From Treponema sp. UBA1233 (GTDB lineage Bacteria; Spirochaetota; Spirochaetia; Treponematales; Treponemataceae), in assembly GCA_002309305.1 (NCBI GenBank), contig DBWR01000043.1, positions 13,503-61,202 on the forward strand: a DNA stretch of 47,700 nucleotides, in the 5' to 3' direction. The translations under genes and the position numbers were made by a program. The notes beneath the pieces are model-generated. The model saw nothing but the letters and a program-made list of their open reading frames with translations, had not been told where the DNA came from and did not search any database. This document shows, in pieces, positions 26,068 through 33,821 of the stretch; position 1 is the stretch's first letter, and every line of letters starts with the position of its first letter.

Positions 26068-26718
26068 ATGAACGGTGATTTGATTCTTGATGTTACTGTC
26101 AAGACAAAAAAAAATAAATTTACCTCAAAAATAAGTTTCTCAAAGGACTTTGATTTTACAGGTCATTCGATTCATCAGGTTTTGTTTCCATATTTGAACG
26201 CCCCAATCGTAGGGGATGCAGAAAATCCGTGTGCGGAACTTGTTTCGGGAATACATGGGGCAACAGCCCTTACCACTGCCAATGCAACCGGAATTCAATG
26301 GTGGACTCCAGACTGTCCTGCCATGTACAGGCTCACGACAGAACTGGTTTCACCGGAAGAAGAAGTCATTTACCAGAGGGAGGACATTATAGCCTTCCGG
26401 GACATTCAGTTTGACGGGAAAAAACTTTTGCTTAACGGAATTCTGCTTTCCCAAAAGATTAAGGATAGCATCCAATTAATCACCCTTCCCCTGGACAAAG
26501 ACCATGTAAAGCAGAGCGATCAAAACGGCTCCCTTATTGTCATTAAACTTGCTGGTAACGAGGATGAAAAATCCCTTCTAACGGCTCTTGACGGCCTTAG
26601 AAACAGTCCTTCCCTCATAGGATGGTATATTTCTCAAAAAAGCTCATACAAGCCCCTGTGTGCCATTTTAAGCGCTATGGATGATACGAGGCCTGTCATT
26701 AAAGAGTTTTTTTCCTAA
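26068..26718 (+). CDS. Short protein resembling the non-catalytic Ig-like part of GH2 glycosidases
   Basis: A 216-residue protein without a signal peptide. Residues about 75-130 (WWTPDCPAMYRLTTELV, then EDIIAFRDIQFDGKKLLLNG) follow the pattern of the second beta-sandwich and barrel entry of GH2 beta-galactosidases. After that the sequence runs to a stop without the catalytic barrel and has no catalytic Glu context. It may be a shortened relic of a GH2 gene that has kept an open frame, or a diverged binding protein. The start at 26068 is preferred over an upstream in-frame ATG because the latter lies inside the preceding terminator and a -10 box ends 6 bases before 26068. Confidence 0.6.
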   Translation: MNGDLILDVTVKTKKNKFTSKISFSKDFDFTGHSIHQVLFPYLNAPIVGDAENPCAELVSGIHGATALTTANATGIQWWTPDCPAMYRLTTELVSPEEEVIYQREDIIAFRDIQFDGKKLLLNGILLSQKIKDSIQLITLPLDKDHVKQSDQNGSLIVIKLAGNEDEKSLLTALDGLRNSPSLIGWYISQKSSYKPLCAILSAMDDTRPVIKEFFS

Positions 26719-26741
26719 ACAGATGTAAAGTTATTTTCCTC

Positions 26742-26768
26742 AAAAAAGAGGCCGGCTCATCGCCGGCC
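26742..26768 (-). terminator. Intrinsic terminator, leftward
   Basis: Perfect 7-bp GC stem GGCCGGC (26750-26756) with GCCGGCC (26762-26768) and loop TCATC. On the minus strand a six-T run follows two bases later. It ends transcripts from 26904-27908 and/or the candidate small RNA. Confidence 0.88.
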
Positions 26769-26820
26769 ATGCCCATCAGGCAACCGGGTGTAAATGGGTG
26801 GGAGGGGATAAATTGTACAC
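26742..26820 (-). ncRNA. Candidate small RNA with a C-rich loop
   Basis: On the minus strand TATAAT (26831-26826) is followed by a region whose two halves form a perfect 10-bp inverted repeat (26816-26825 with 26783-26792). The 23-base loop is rich in C (a CCCCTCCCACCC stretch), and the region ends in a strong terminator (26768-26742). Such UCCC-type loops are used by known small RNAs to bind Shine-Dalgarno regions. The -35 match is weak, and the same sequence could instead be the 3' UTR of the upstream gene at 26904-27908. The predicted transcript is about 75-80 bases. Confidence 0.4.
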
Positions 26821-26903
26821 CCGGTATTATATATATCGGCAAAGATGGCTGTTTCTTGAATGATATTTTTCTTTTTTGGAGGGGCCAAACGGCTGCCAGA
26901 CGG

Positions 26904-27908
26904 CTATTCTTCCTCTGTAACAGTGGCGTTTATGGAGATGTTAACGTTGTATGTCCTGCCCTTTAACGCGGAAATTGAACGTACCATCTCGTAATCTCCT
27001 ATGACAAAGCGAATCTGATGCTCACCCTGAGTTACAAACAATGGATTAGATATGTTAGGAACATGAACGTCATCAAGGAACACCAGAGTTCCTTCCGGAG
27101 CCGCAATCCTGACCATAGGTTCAATCGACATCAATTCAACATTCACGGTATGTCTCTTTGCCTGTTCGACTGTAACTGTCCTGAATTCGTTCCTGTAATG
27201 TTCGCTTACTATGTTGACGTTATGTAGCCCTGGGGTCAAAAGAACACCCCCGGAAACATCAGTTTGGGTCCCGTCTATAAAGACCGTATAAGGCTTGACT
27301 TCTCCCTTGTCCGGTGCAATTGGCTGTACAAAAAGCTTTCCCTTATTGATGAAAAGCGGTTTGCCGGAAACCTGGAACATGGCGGAATATATGTCGTCGC
27401 TTGTACCCTTCATTGCCAGCTGCAGGCGCAGGAAAATCTTTCCGTTTACAACTTCTGGAACAGATCCAAGCAGTGTTGAATAAGCGTCTTTCTTGATTGA
27501 GTGGTTTCTTTTAAGTGGTATTTTAATCGTTGCGCTTAGGGAAGAACCGAAAGTACCAGTCGTTCTCCTTATGCCGTTGTAATCGATTATTGAAGAGGAA
27601 GGTTCAGGTGTAATGCCGTCGTAAAAGGAATACGCCACAGAATCCCTCCATGCGGCAACTTCCTTTGGCACCTTGAACTGCAGCTCCACGCCTTCTATAA
27701 ATTCCATGTCCGAGGGAAGTTCAATTACCAGACAGTCATTTACCCCCGCATAGACTGTGTTTTTGCTGCCTGAACGTGATATCGGGAGTGAAACTGACTT
27801 GTGTACCCGAAACTGTTCTGCAACCGCTACAGTACTTGAAAGGAAAAAAAGGATGAGGAAAAATACGAAACTTTTTTTGCCATTTTCTCTCTTACTCTCT
27901 AAATCCAT
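26904..27908 (-). CDS. Exported PEGA-like repeat protein
   Basis: A 334-residue protein with a signal peptide or N-terminal anchor (hydrophobic residues about 14-30, VAVAEQ). The C-terminal half carries two PEGA-like beta units (YTVFIDGTQTDVSGG with LLTPGLHNVNIV; TLVFLDDVHVPN with VTQGEHQIRFV), a fold common in envelope proteins. The N-terminal half is beta-rich with no family I know. A periplasmic or surface structural role is likely. The start follows a TATATT box by 6 bases with no Shine-Dalgarno. It lies downstream of the LysM-M23 peptidase gene in the same direction but appears to have its own promoter. Confidence 0.75.
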   Translation of the reverse strand: MDLESKRENGKKSFVFFLILFFLSSTVAVAEQFRVHKSVSLPISRSGSKNTVYAGVNDCLVIELPSDMEFIEGVELQFKVPKEVAAWRDSVAYSFYDGITPEPSSSIIDYNGIRRTTGTFGSSLSATIKIPLKRNHSIKKDAYSTLLGSVPEVVNGKIFLRLQLAMKGTSDDIYSAMFQVSGKPLFINKGKLFVQPIAPDKGEVKPYTVFIDGTQTDVSGGVLLTPGLHNVNIVSEHYRNEFRTVTVEQAKRHTVNVELMSIEPMVRIAAPEGTLVFLDDVHVPNISNPLFVTQGEHQIRFVIGDYEMVRSISALKGRTYNVNISINATVTEEE

Positions 27909-27914
27909 AACGCC

Positions 27915-27943
27915 AATATACTAAAAAACTCGTTTTTTTTCCA
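27915..27943 (-). promoter_or_regulatory. Leaderless promoter of the PEGA-like gene
   Basis: On the minus strand TGGAAA (27943-27938), 17 bases, TATATT (27920-27915), 6 bases to the ATG at 27908. Confidence 0.5.
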
Positions 27944-27968
27944 GTACTTACCGCAGATTTTTACAGCC

Positions 27969-28874
27969 CTACAGCTTTTTGGGCAGATATTTCTGCGGAT
28001 CCTGGGCTTCTCCGTTCATCCTTACCTCAAAATGAAGGTGAGGTCCCGTAGCAAGTCCAGTTGAGCCAACTTTACCGATTTCCTGACCAGTGGCAACAGC
28101 CTCCCCTTTTTGCACCAGTATCTTGCTCATGTGGGCGTAGAGGCTTGTCATTCCTCCACCGTGGCTCAGGATGACATAATTCCCGTAGGTTGCATCCATA
28201 CTCACGGCATATTGAACGGTACCTGCCTTGCAAGCATAAATCGGGGTTCCTGTCGGTGCCGCCATGTCAATGCCCTTGTGGAAAAGCCATTTTCCGCTGA
28301 TGGGGCTTACCCTCATGCCGAAAGACGATGTAAGGACGCTTTTTTCAAGAGGCAGAACCATTCCCGGCTCCAGGAAGTATGCCCTTTCCGTGGGAGAAAA
28401 CTTTTCATCCGGCAAAAAGAAGAATTCCTTTCCCCTGATTTCAAAAGTTTCGTATTTACCCGCCAGAGCGTCAACGGAATACTCCTTAGCAAGCAATATT
28501 TCTGTATTTGTCTGTGGTGTATACGGAATAAAGAGTCCGTTTAAAGTCGGTAAAAGCAGGACTCGGCCGGTCAATTCCTCTTCGGGGGAATCTATCTGGT
28601 TCAAGGTTGCTATTGTGTCGTATCTTATTGCACATCGTGCCGCAAGCTGCAGGAGCTTGTCCTTTTCGGTACATTCATATTCATAAAAGAAAAGGTAGTC
28701 GGCTGGATTCTTTCCCAAAAACACGGCTTTATTTGCTTCTTCAATCTGTTTCTGATACTGCTTGAAAACAGGATTTCGGGAAACAAGCTCCGGAATGCGG
28801 ATGAATCCCTCTGAATGAGCAAATACTGACCCCACCAAAAGCAAAACAACAAAAAGTTCAATTCTTTTTTTCAT
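27969..28874 (-). CDS. LysM-M23 peptidoglycan endopeptidase
   Basis: A 301-residue exported protein. After a signal peptide (to about residue 22) there is a LysM-like domain (about 68-118: CTEKDKLLQLAARC ... LNQI ... LTGRVLLLP), then a LytM/M23 domain (about 170-301). The zinc ligands and catalytic histidines are intact: His199 and Asp203 (HKGIDMAAP), His248 (YAHMS) and HLH at 279-281. It should cut peptide crosslinks in the cell wall, acting in growth or division. Its start overlaps the end of the upstream four-TM gene by 17 bases, so they are translated together. Confidence 0.93.
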   Translation of the reverse strand: MKKRIELFVVLLLVGSVFAHSEGFIRIPELVSRNPVFKQYQKQIEEANKAVFLGKNPADYLFFYEYECTEKDKLLQLAARCAIRYDTIATLNQIDSPEEELTGRVLLLPTLNGLFIPYTPQTNTEILLAKEYSVDALAGKYETFEIRGKEFFFLPDEKFSPTERAYFLEPGMVLPLEKSVLTSSFGMRVSPISGKWLFHKGIDMAAPTGTPIYACKAGTVQYAVSMDATYGNYVILSHGGGMTSLYAHMSKILVQKGEAVATGQEIGKVGSTGLATGPHLHFEVRMNGEAQDPQKYLPKKL

Positions 28875-29250
28875 TTTTCTTTACCCCAAATGCCAAAAAT
28901 CCGTATAGCACAAATACTGCTAATATAACAAGCAAAGCGGCTATTCGGTTACTGTTGAACACAAAATGAACGCAAAGTGCAATTCCACCAAATACGATTA
29001 CAAGCTTGGCAATCCTTGTCAAAAACCGTACAAACCCCAGTTTCCTGGCAGACATGACCAAAAGGAACAGCAGGGCAACTGCAATAATGACCATCATGCA
29101 TATTGTGTATGCTGAAGGCGCCGATGAAGCAAAGAGCCACAGGGGATATACAACAAGAAAACCAAGTCCCAGACACAAGACCGCCAGAAGGATGACTTTT
29201 AGAAGCGAAGAAAACAGGGTCCGATAGCCTTTTGCAATGTTTTTAATCAA
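28858..29250 (-). CDS. Four-TM membrane protein, TTG start
   Basis: A 130-residue integral membrane protein with four predicted spans (LLKVILLAVLCLGLGFLVV; YTICMMVIIAVALLFLLV; LVIVFGGIALCVHFVF; ALLVILAVFVLYGFLAF) and a basic C-terminus. No family is recognised. The start is a TTG at 29250, with AGGAG 7 bases before it; earlier frames would run into the divergent exonuclease promoter. It overlaps the M23 peptidase gene by 17 bases and may anchor or regulate that enzyme, which is inference from the operon only. Confidence 0.7.
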   Translation of the reverse strand: MIKNIAKGYRTLFSSLLKVILLAVLCLGLGFLVVYPLWLFASSAPSAYTICMMVIIAVALLFLLVMSARKLGFVRFLTRIAKLVIVFGGIALCVHFVFNSNRIAALLVILAVFVLYGFLAFGVKKNEKKN

Positions 29251-29312
29251 AATGATTCTCCTCTTTATATTCTCGTTAAATTTACCATGGATTTCGAAAA
29301 AAAACAACCGTC

Positions 29313-29341
29313 TTGAAATCAAGTTCCGTTTGATGTATTCT
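29313..29341 (+). promoter_or_regulatory. Leaderless promoter of exonuclease III
   Basis: TTGAAA (29313-29318), 17 bases, TATTCT (29336-29341), 6 bases to the ATG at 29348. There is no Shine-Dalgarno. Confidence 0.62.
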
Positions 29342-29347
29342 GTTTTT

Positions 29348-30166
29348 ATGAAGATAATATCCTGGAATGTAAACGGCATTCGCGCCGTGGAAAAAAAAGG
29401 TTTTGTTGACTGGCTTTTAAACTCAGATGCCGACGTTGTGTGTATTCAGGAAACCAAGGCAAAGGCAGAACAGCTTTCTCCAGCCCTGCTCAATCCCGGA
29501 GAAGATGCGGACGATGACGCACCTCTTTTTGCCCGGACGGATGATTCAAAAGGCGCATATCACGGTTATTTTTCATCTGCCGTAAAGCCCGGATACTCGG
29601 GAACTGCAATATATACCAGAATACAACCAGACTCTGTGGAAACCATGGGGGTCAAAGAATTTGACGACGAGGGACGTACGACAATTGCCAGATTCGGAAA
29701 ACTTGTGGTAATTTCCGCCTATTTTCCCAACAGCCAGGGAGAAGGTGCCAGACTGCCATACAAGCTTGCCTTTTGCGACGCCATTTTCAAGAAATGCAAT
29801 GAATATGTCTCTCAGGGATTGGACATAGTTCTTTGCGGAGACTATAACATCGCCCACAAACCTATAGATTTGGCACACCCCAAAGCAAACGAACAAAACG
29901 CGGGATATTTGCCGGAAGAAAGGGCCTGGATGGATTTTTTCACTTCCAACGGCTATACGGATACTTTCAGGCATTTTTGTAAGGAACCTGAAAAATATAC
30001 ATGGTGGAGCTACAGGATGCACGCCCGGGAAAAGAACGTAGGATGGCGTATTGACTATCAGTGCGTAAACAATTCATTTATAGAGAATGTCAGGCAAAGT
30101 ACGATTCTTTCGGAAGTTGAAGGCAGCGACCACTGTCCCATCATGATTGAAGTTAGCAATAGCTAA
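29348..30166 (+). CDS. xth: Exodeoxyribonuclease III / AP endonuclease
   Basis: A 272-residue enzyme of the ExoIII (XthA/ExoA) branch of the EEP superfamily. Seen: SWNVNGIRA at the N-terminus (Asn7), CIQETKA (metal Glu), AIYTR, VVISAYFPNSQGEG, CGDYNIAHKPIDL, WWSYR, WRIDYQ and the terminal GSDHCPI. It cleaves DNA 5' of abasic sites and degrades 3' ends in base-excision repair. The family starts directly at MKIISWN; the upstream in-frame ATG would add 37 unrelated residues that overlap the divergent gene. Confidence 0.96.
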   Translation: MKIISWNVNGIRAVEKKGFVDWLLNSDADVVCIQETKAKAEQLSPALLNPGEDADDDAPLFARTDDSKGAYHGYFSSAVKPGYSGTAIYTRIQPDSVETMGVKEFDDEGRTTIARFGKLVVISAYFPNSQGEGARLPYKLAFCDAIFKKCNEYVSQGLDIVLCGDYNIAHKPIDLAHPKANEQNAGYLPEERAWMDFFTSNGYTDTFRHFCKEPEKYTWWSYRMHAREKNVGWRIDYQCVNNSFIENVRQSTILSEVEGSDHCPIMIEVSNS

Positions 30167-30192
30167 TTCTTTGTATCATATAGACTTTTTTC

Positions 30193-30221
30193 TTGATTTT
30201 TGTATCTCTTGATATTATACT
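30193..30221 (+). promoter_or_regulatory. Ferredoxin promoter
   Basis: TTGATT (30193-30198), 17 bases, TATACT (30216-30221). The leader of about 40 bases has a small CCGG hairpin and a GAGGTGG Shine-Dalgarno before the ATG at 30268. Confidence 0.72.
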
Positions 30222-30267
30222 TTACTTCGAACCGGATAACCGGAATTTTTTAGAGTGAGGTGGATAA

Positions 30268-30441
30268 ATGGCCTACAAAATTTCAGCAGATGCATGCATC
30301 AACTGTGGTGCTTGTGAAAGTGAATGTCCTTCAGAAGCAATTTCAGAAGTAAATGACAAACGTGAAATCAATGCAGATTCATGTGTAGGCTGCGGAGCAT
30401 GCGCTTCAGCATGCCCTGTAGAAGCTATTGCAGAAGAATAA
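30268..30441 (+). CDS. 2[4Fe-4S] ferredoxin
   Basis: A 57-residue clostridial-type ferredoxin. Two complete cluster motifs are present, CxxCxxCxxxCP twice (CINCGACESECP and CVGCGACASACP), each followed by an EAI stretch. It is a small soluble electron carrier for enzymes such as pyruvate:ferredoxin oxidoreductase and hydrogenase in fermentative metabolism. It is monocistronic, with its own strong promoter and terminator, which suggests high expression. Confidence 0.96.
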   Translation: MAYKISADACINCGACESECPSEAISEVNDKREINADSCVGCGACASACPVEAIAEE

Positions 30442-30461
30442 GCCATAGTTTGTCAATGAAT

Positions 30462-30492
30462 AAAGGCTTCCGTTTTTGCGGAGGCCTTTTTT
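30462..30492 (+). terminator. Ferredoxin terminator
   Basis: Eleven-pair stem AAAGGCTTCCG (30462-30472) with CGGAGGCCTTT (30479-30489), loop TTTTTG, and a T-run to 30492. It sits right against the stop of the convergent ParB-like gene and may act in both directions. Confidence 0.93.
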
Positions 30493-30493
30493 C

Positions 30494-30958
30494 TTACATT
30501 TTTACGATTTGCCTGTCCTGACTGTTTGACTGGGGCAAAGACTTTTTCTTATTTTTTCCAAGCCCCTTAAAGAAATCAATGATTTTCTGGAATATACCTG
30601 CAAAGAAAGAAAGTATCCTGCTGAAAATTGAAGGATTTCGGAGTTTTTCCAGGCGATGATAGCCGTCCAAAAGCTCATCTTCGGTAAACTCTTTTCTCTG
30701 ATTGTTTTCCTCTATTTCCATCTCAAGCTTTTGAAGTTTTGTAAGCTTTGTGTCGATGATGACCGCATTTATGCTTTCCCACCCCAATGCCTTTGCAGCC
30801 TCAAGCCGGCGTTCTCCTGCAACTAATTCATGGCTAGAGGTCAAAGTAATTGGATTAAGCAATCCATAGGTTCTGAGGCTGTCCTTTAATTGATCCAGGT
30901 TGCCAAGGTCTTTTCTTACCCTTCGCTTTACTTTAATATCAGCTATCTTTACCAGCAT
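30494..30958 (-). CDS. ParB N-domain-like protein with a C-terminal amphipathic helix
   Basis: A 154-residue protein. Residues 1-100 match the ParB/Srx-fold N-terminal domain: VKIADIKV, LKDSLRTYGLLNPITL, GERR at 48-51 in VAGERRLEAAKALGW, and ENNQR at 84-88, the region that binds CTP in ParB. It has no helix-turn-helix and no dimerisation domain, so it is not a chromosome-partition ParB. Residues about 110-134 form a strongly amphipathic helix (Ile/Phe/Leu face with spaced Arg, Lys, Asp) followed by a Lys-rich stretch, as in membrane-surface-binding helices. It is separated from the upstream PBP1A gene by 9 bases. A membrane-associated nucleotide switch tied to wall synthesis is inference. Confidence 0.75.
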   Translation of the reverse strand: MLVKIADIKVKRRVRKDLGNLDQLKDSLRTYGLLNPITLTSSHELVAGERRLEAAKALGWESINAVIIDTKLTKLQKLEMEIEENNQRKEFTEDELLDGYHRLEKLRNPSIFSRILSFFAGIFQKIIDFFKGLGKNKKKSLPQSNSQDRQIVKM

Positions 30959-30967
30959 ATATTCACT

Positions 30968-33739
30968 TTAGGGACCAGTAGCAGGATCGTTAAGCCAGTT
31001 GATTCCTGATTCTGATGTTCCCTCACCATTTTCAGAATCGGCATTATTCTCCCTGGCATTTAGTTCCAGACGGTCAAATTCCTGGTTAAGGTATTCTGCA
31101 GTATCTGTCTTTTGAGTTTCGTCATCGTAATAGTAGTTGTCGTCAAAAGAATCCAGATCAAGAGAATCCAACGAGAATGAATTTCCAGATTCACTGAATA
31201 TGTCTTCAAACAGGGACTGAGTGTTGCTCTTACCGTCAGCTGAATCAAGGAAGCTCAAGTCAAGGAAGAGGTCGGTATCATCAACCTGCTCATACTGATA
31301 GCCTGAAAGTATCTGCTGGATGCGTATGTTTTCCAAGGCCATTTCTTCTGCATAATTGTAAATGTGAAGTTCACATTCTTCCGTAGGTTCTGTTCCTGCC
31401 AGATAATATGCAATGACATAATGGTCTTCACATGCCGGAGTATAAATGAGACCTGTTTCATCACAAACCTTCAGAGAAATTACACCAGCTGGAGCCTTGT
31501 TTACGAACGGCTTGTATGGCTTACCCTTGTTTGCCACATTCATCCAGTCTCCCCATGCAACACCAGCCAGGGTAGAACCGGTAAGCTCAAGGCCAAGAGA
31601 CTGACCGGGGCGGTCAAATCCAAACCAGAAGGCTGCAGTATAATAAGGAGTAAATCCAACGGTCCATGCGTCCGCCCAGTTCTGTGTGGTACCTGTTTTA
31701 CCAGCGGCAGGCATATAGAACGAACGTCCATCGGAATTCTTGAACAAGAATTTGTTACCTACTCCCTTGTTCTTCTTTATAGTCCTTAATGTTGAGTCAA
31801 AGTTTGAACCGTTTACAAGAGTACCCGACTGAACCGTCTTTTTAAGCATTTCCTGCATGATGAACGCATTCTGTGGGGAAATAACCTGAGCCTCACTTCC
31901 CAAGGCATCAAGATAATCGTGCTGCTCCTGTTCAGGATTCATGATTATGTTTCCGTCCTTGTCTTCTATGTAGCGTATGCAGAGTGTCGGGATCTGCTTT
32001 CCGTTGTTTGCAAATGTTGCAAATGCCTGTGCCATTTCAATTGGGCGAACAGAGCAGACACCAAGACCAAGAGGATAGACCGCCTGAATTCCACGGGAAT
32101 CCCATTCTTCAACCGGAATTCCGGTAAGGGCTGTTGCACGACTGATTGCCGCATCAAATCCGACACCGTCAAGTACCTTGAGCGAAGGAATGTTCATTGA
32201 GTGCGCAAGAGCATACCAAAGCTCAACATTGCCTTCGTATACACCAAGGAAGTCCTGAGGAATATATGGGGTACCGTCATCCTTGTGGAATACGACGGGA
32301 GTATCGCTTATGACTGTTGACATCGTGAACTGGCGTGAATCAATTGCCGCAGAATAATACAGAGGCTTAAAAGTAGAACCTGGCTGCAGCTTTGACTGAA
32401 CCGCACGGATATACTGGTTTGACGCATCGTATTTTGAACCACCGACGATGGCATCGATATAGCCTGTGCCGTTTTCTATCGCAATCATCGTTCCTTCGAT
32501 TGTGGTGCGTTCGGTGTTTTTCTTCAGGAGGTTGTGGCCTTCCGGGATTATCTGGGTCTTGAGGCTTTCGATTCCTGTAATCATGGAAAGGATGTCAAGC
32601 ACCGGGTTAACCTGTGTGGCGTATTCGTCATAGGACAGGGATTCCGTCCTCTGCTCGCTTATCTTCATGGAAGGCAGGTTGAACGTAAGACACATGAGTT
32701 CAACAATCGGAACAAATTCTCTAGCCGTTGCCTTCTTTGACTCACTCATGCTCTTCTGATACTTGCTGTTGGCATAGGCAATATAATCCTGCATGATTTC
32801 CTCTGCCGCTTTTTGGTGAGACAGATTGAGCGTCGTATAAACCGTATAACCGCTTGTGTAGATGTCTTCAGTACCGTAGAACATGTCGTTCAATTCACGG
32901 CGCACGTATTCGCTGAACCATGGGGCATTGTCTACACGCATTTCGTATGATGAAGTACTGGTCCTGTTGTAGTCAAAGTTTGCCCAGTAATCATCAAAGC
33001 TTTCCTCGGCCTCATCTTTGGTCACATAACCTAGCTCCACCATTGCATCAAGGACAACCTGCTGCATCGACATGGCCCTGTCCGGGTGATCAAAAGGATT
33101 ATAGTACGAAGGATTGGACAGCTGTATTACCAGTAATGATGCTTCTGCAGGAGTTATCTCATCCGCACTGTGCTTGAAATAGTATTTGCACGCCGCATTT
33201 ACACCATTAGTACCGCCACCGAAATAAATCTTGTTGAGGTATAGTTCAAGAATCTCGTTTTTGGAAAAGCGCCTTTCCATTTGAATCGCCCACCAGAGTT
33301 CCTTGAGTTTACGCTTGACGCTCATGTCCCTTCGGTCACAATAAAGTGTACCAGCTATCTGCTGGGTTAGAGTTGAACCGCCACCAAGACTTGTTCTGGT
33401 CAATACACCGACTACGGCACGAAGGATGGCCTTGGTACTGAAACCCGGATGATCATAGAAAATGCGGTCTTCACGAGTCAAAAGGGCATCGACTACCTGC
33501 TGAGGCAAATCGTTGAATGAAGTCATCTCACGTTTTTCATCAGATGAATATTCTGTTATGAGCTCACCATTAACATCAAGAAGTTTAGTTGGAAGGGCAA
33601 AACTAAATTCTGTAAAATTTTCGGTATTTATCGTATTCTTTGTTTCGGCCAAACCTTTTCCCAAAAGCGCTCCCAAAAGCCCGGAGCAAGCCAAAAGAAT
33701 GGGAAGACACAAAAACGGCCATATTTTTATCCTTTTCAT
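30968..33739 (-). CDS. mrcA: Class A penicillin-binding protein (PBP1A type)
   Basis: A 923-residue bifunctional murein synthase. One N-terminal membrane anchor (about 5-28) is followed by the GT51 glycosyltransferase domain (EDRIFYDHPGF, GGSTLTQQIAGTLYC, RRFSKNEILELYLN) and the transpeptidase domain with SxxK in PGSTFKP, SxN in HSMNIPS, and KTGTT. The last about 110 residues are acidic, Asp/Ser/Asn-rich and probably disordered. It polymerises glycan and crosslinks peptide in the periplasm. The start at 33739 is chosen because the membrane anchor begins there and a consensus promoter ends 6 bases upstream. The ParB-like gene follows in the operon. Confidence 0.95.
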   Translation of the reverse strand: MKRIKIWPFLCLPILLACSGLLGALLGKGLAETKNTINTENFTEFSFALPTKLLDVNGELITEYSSDEKREMTSFNDLPQQVVDALLTREDRIFYDHPGFSTKAILRAVVGVLTRTSLGGGSTLTQQIAGTLYCDRRDMSVKRKLKELWWAIQMERRFSKNEILELYLNKIYFGGGTNGVNAACKYYFKHSADEITPAEASLLVIQLSNPSYYNPFDHPDRAMSMQQVVLDAMVELGYVTKDEAEESFDDYWANFDYNRTSTSSYEMRVDNAPWFSEYVRRELNDMFYGTEDIYTSGYTVYTTLNLSHQKAAEEIMQDYIAYANSKYQKSMSESKKATAREFVPIVELMCLTFNLPSMKISEQRTESLSYDEYATQVNPVLDILSMITGIESLKTQIIPEGHNLLKKNTERTTIEGTMIAIENGTGYIDAIVGGSKYDASNQYIRAVQSKLQPGSTFKPLYYSAAIDSRQFTMSTVISDTPVVFHKDDGTPYIPQDFLGVYEGNVELWYALAHSMNIPSLKVLDGVGFDAAISRATALTGIPVEEWDSRGIQAVYPLGLGVCSVRPIEMAQAFATFANNGKQIPTLCIRYIEDKDGNIIMNPEQEQHDYLDALGSEAQVISPQNAFIMQEMLKKTVQSGTLVNGSNFDSTLRTIKKNKGVGNKFLFKNSDGRSFYMPAAGKTGTTQNWADAWTVGFTPYYTAAFWFGFDRPGQSLGLELTGSTLAGVAWGDWMNVANKGKPYKPFVNKAPAGVISLKVCDETGLIYTPACEDHYVIAYYLAGTEPTEECELHIYNYAEEMALENIRIQQILSGYQYEQVDDTDLFLDLSFLDSADGKSNTQSLFEDIFSESGNSFSLDSLDLDSFDDNYYYDDETQKTDTAEYLNQEFDRLELNARENNADSENGEGTSESGINWLNDPATGP

Positions 33740-33745
33740 TCTTAT

Positions 33746-33774
33746 ATAATAGGAAAAATCACCATATTTGTCAA
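33746..33774 (-). promoter_or_regulatory. Leaderless consensus promoter of the PBP1A gene
   Basis: On the minus strand TTGACA (33774-33769), 17 bases, TATTAT (33751-33746), 6 bases to the ATG at 33739. It is the clearest leaderless case in the window because the -35 box is perfect. Confidence 0.75.
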
Positions 33775-33785
33775 TCTGACGGCTA

Positions 33786-33814
33786 TGGACTTTTATCCGC
33801 CGGTGATTTATACT
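33786..33814 (+). promoter_or_regulatory. Leaderless promoter of xseA
   Basis: TGGACT (33786-33791), 17 bases, TATACT (33809-33814), 7 bases to the ATG at 33822. It is back-to-back with the PBP1A promoter, with only 11 bases between the two -35 boxes. Confidence 0.65.
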
Positions 33815-33821
33815 GTTTTTT

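Noticed and set aside
26769..26966. Small plus-strand protein-coding gene of about 65 residues
   Set aside because: It begins inside the terminator hairpin, has no usable Shine-Dalgarno, and runs into the antisense of the PEGA-like gene.
30494..30958. Chromosome-partition ParB with a parS site
   Set aside because: The protein is only 154 residues, lacks the helix-turn-helix and dimerisation domains, there is no parA next to it, and I saw no parS-like palindrome nearby.
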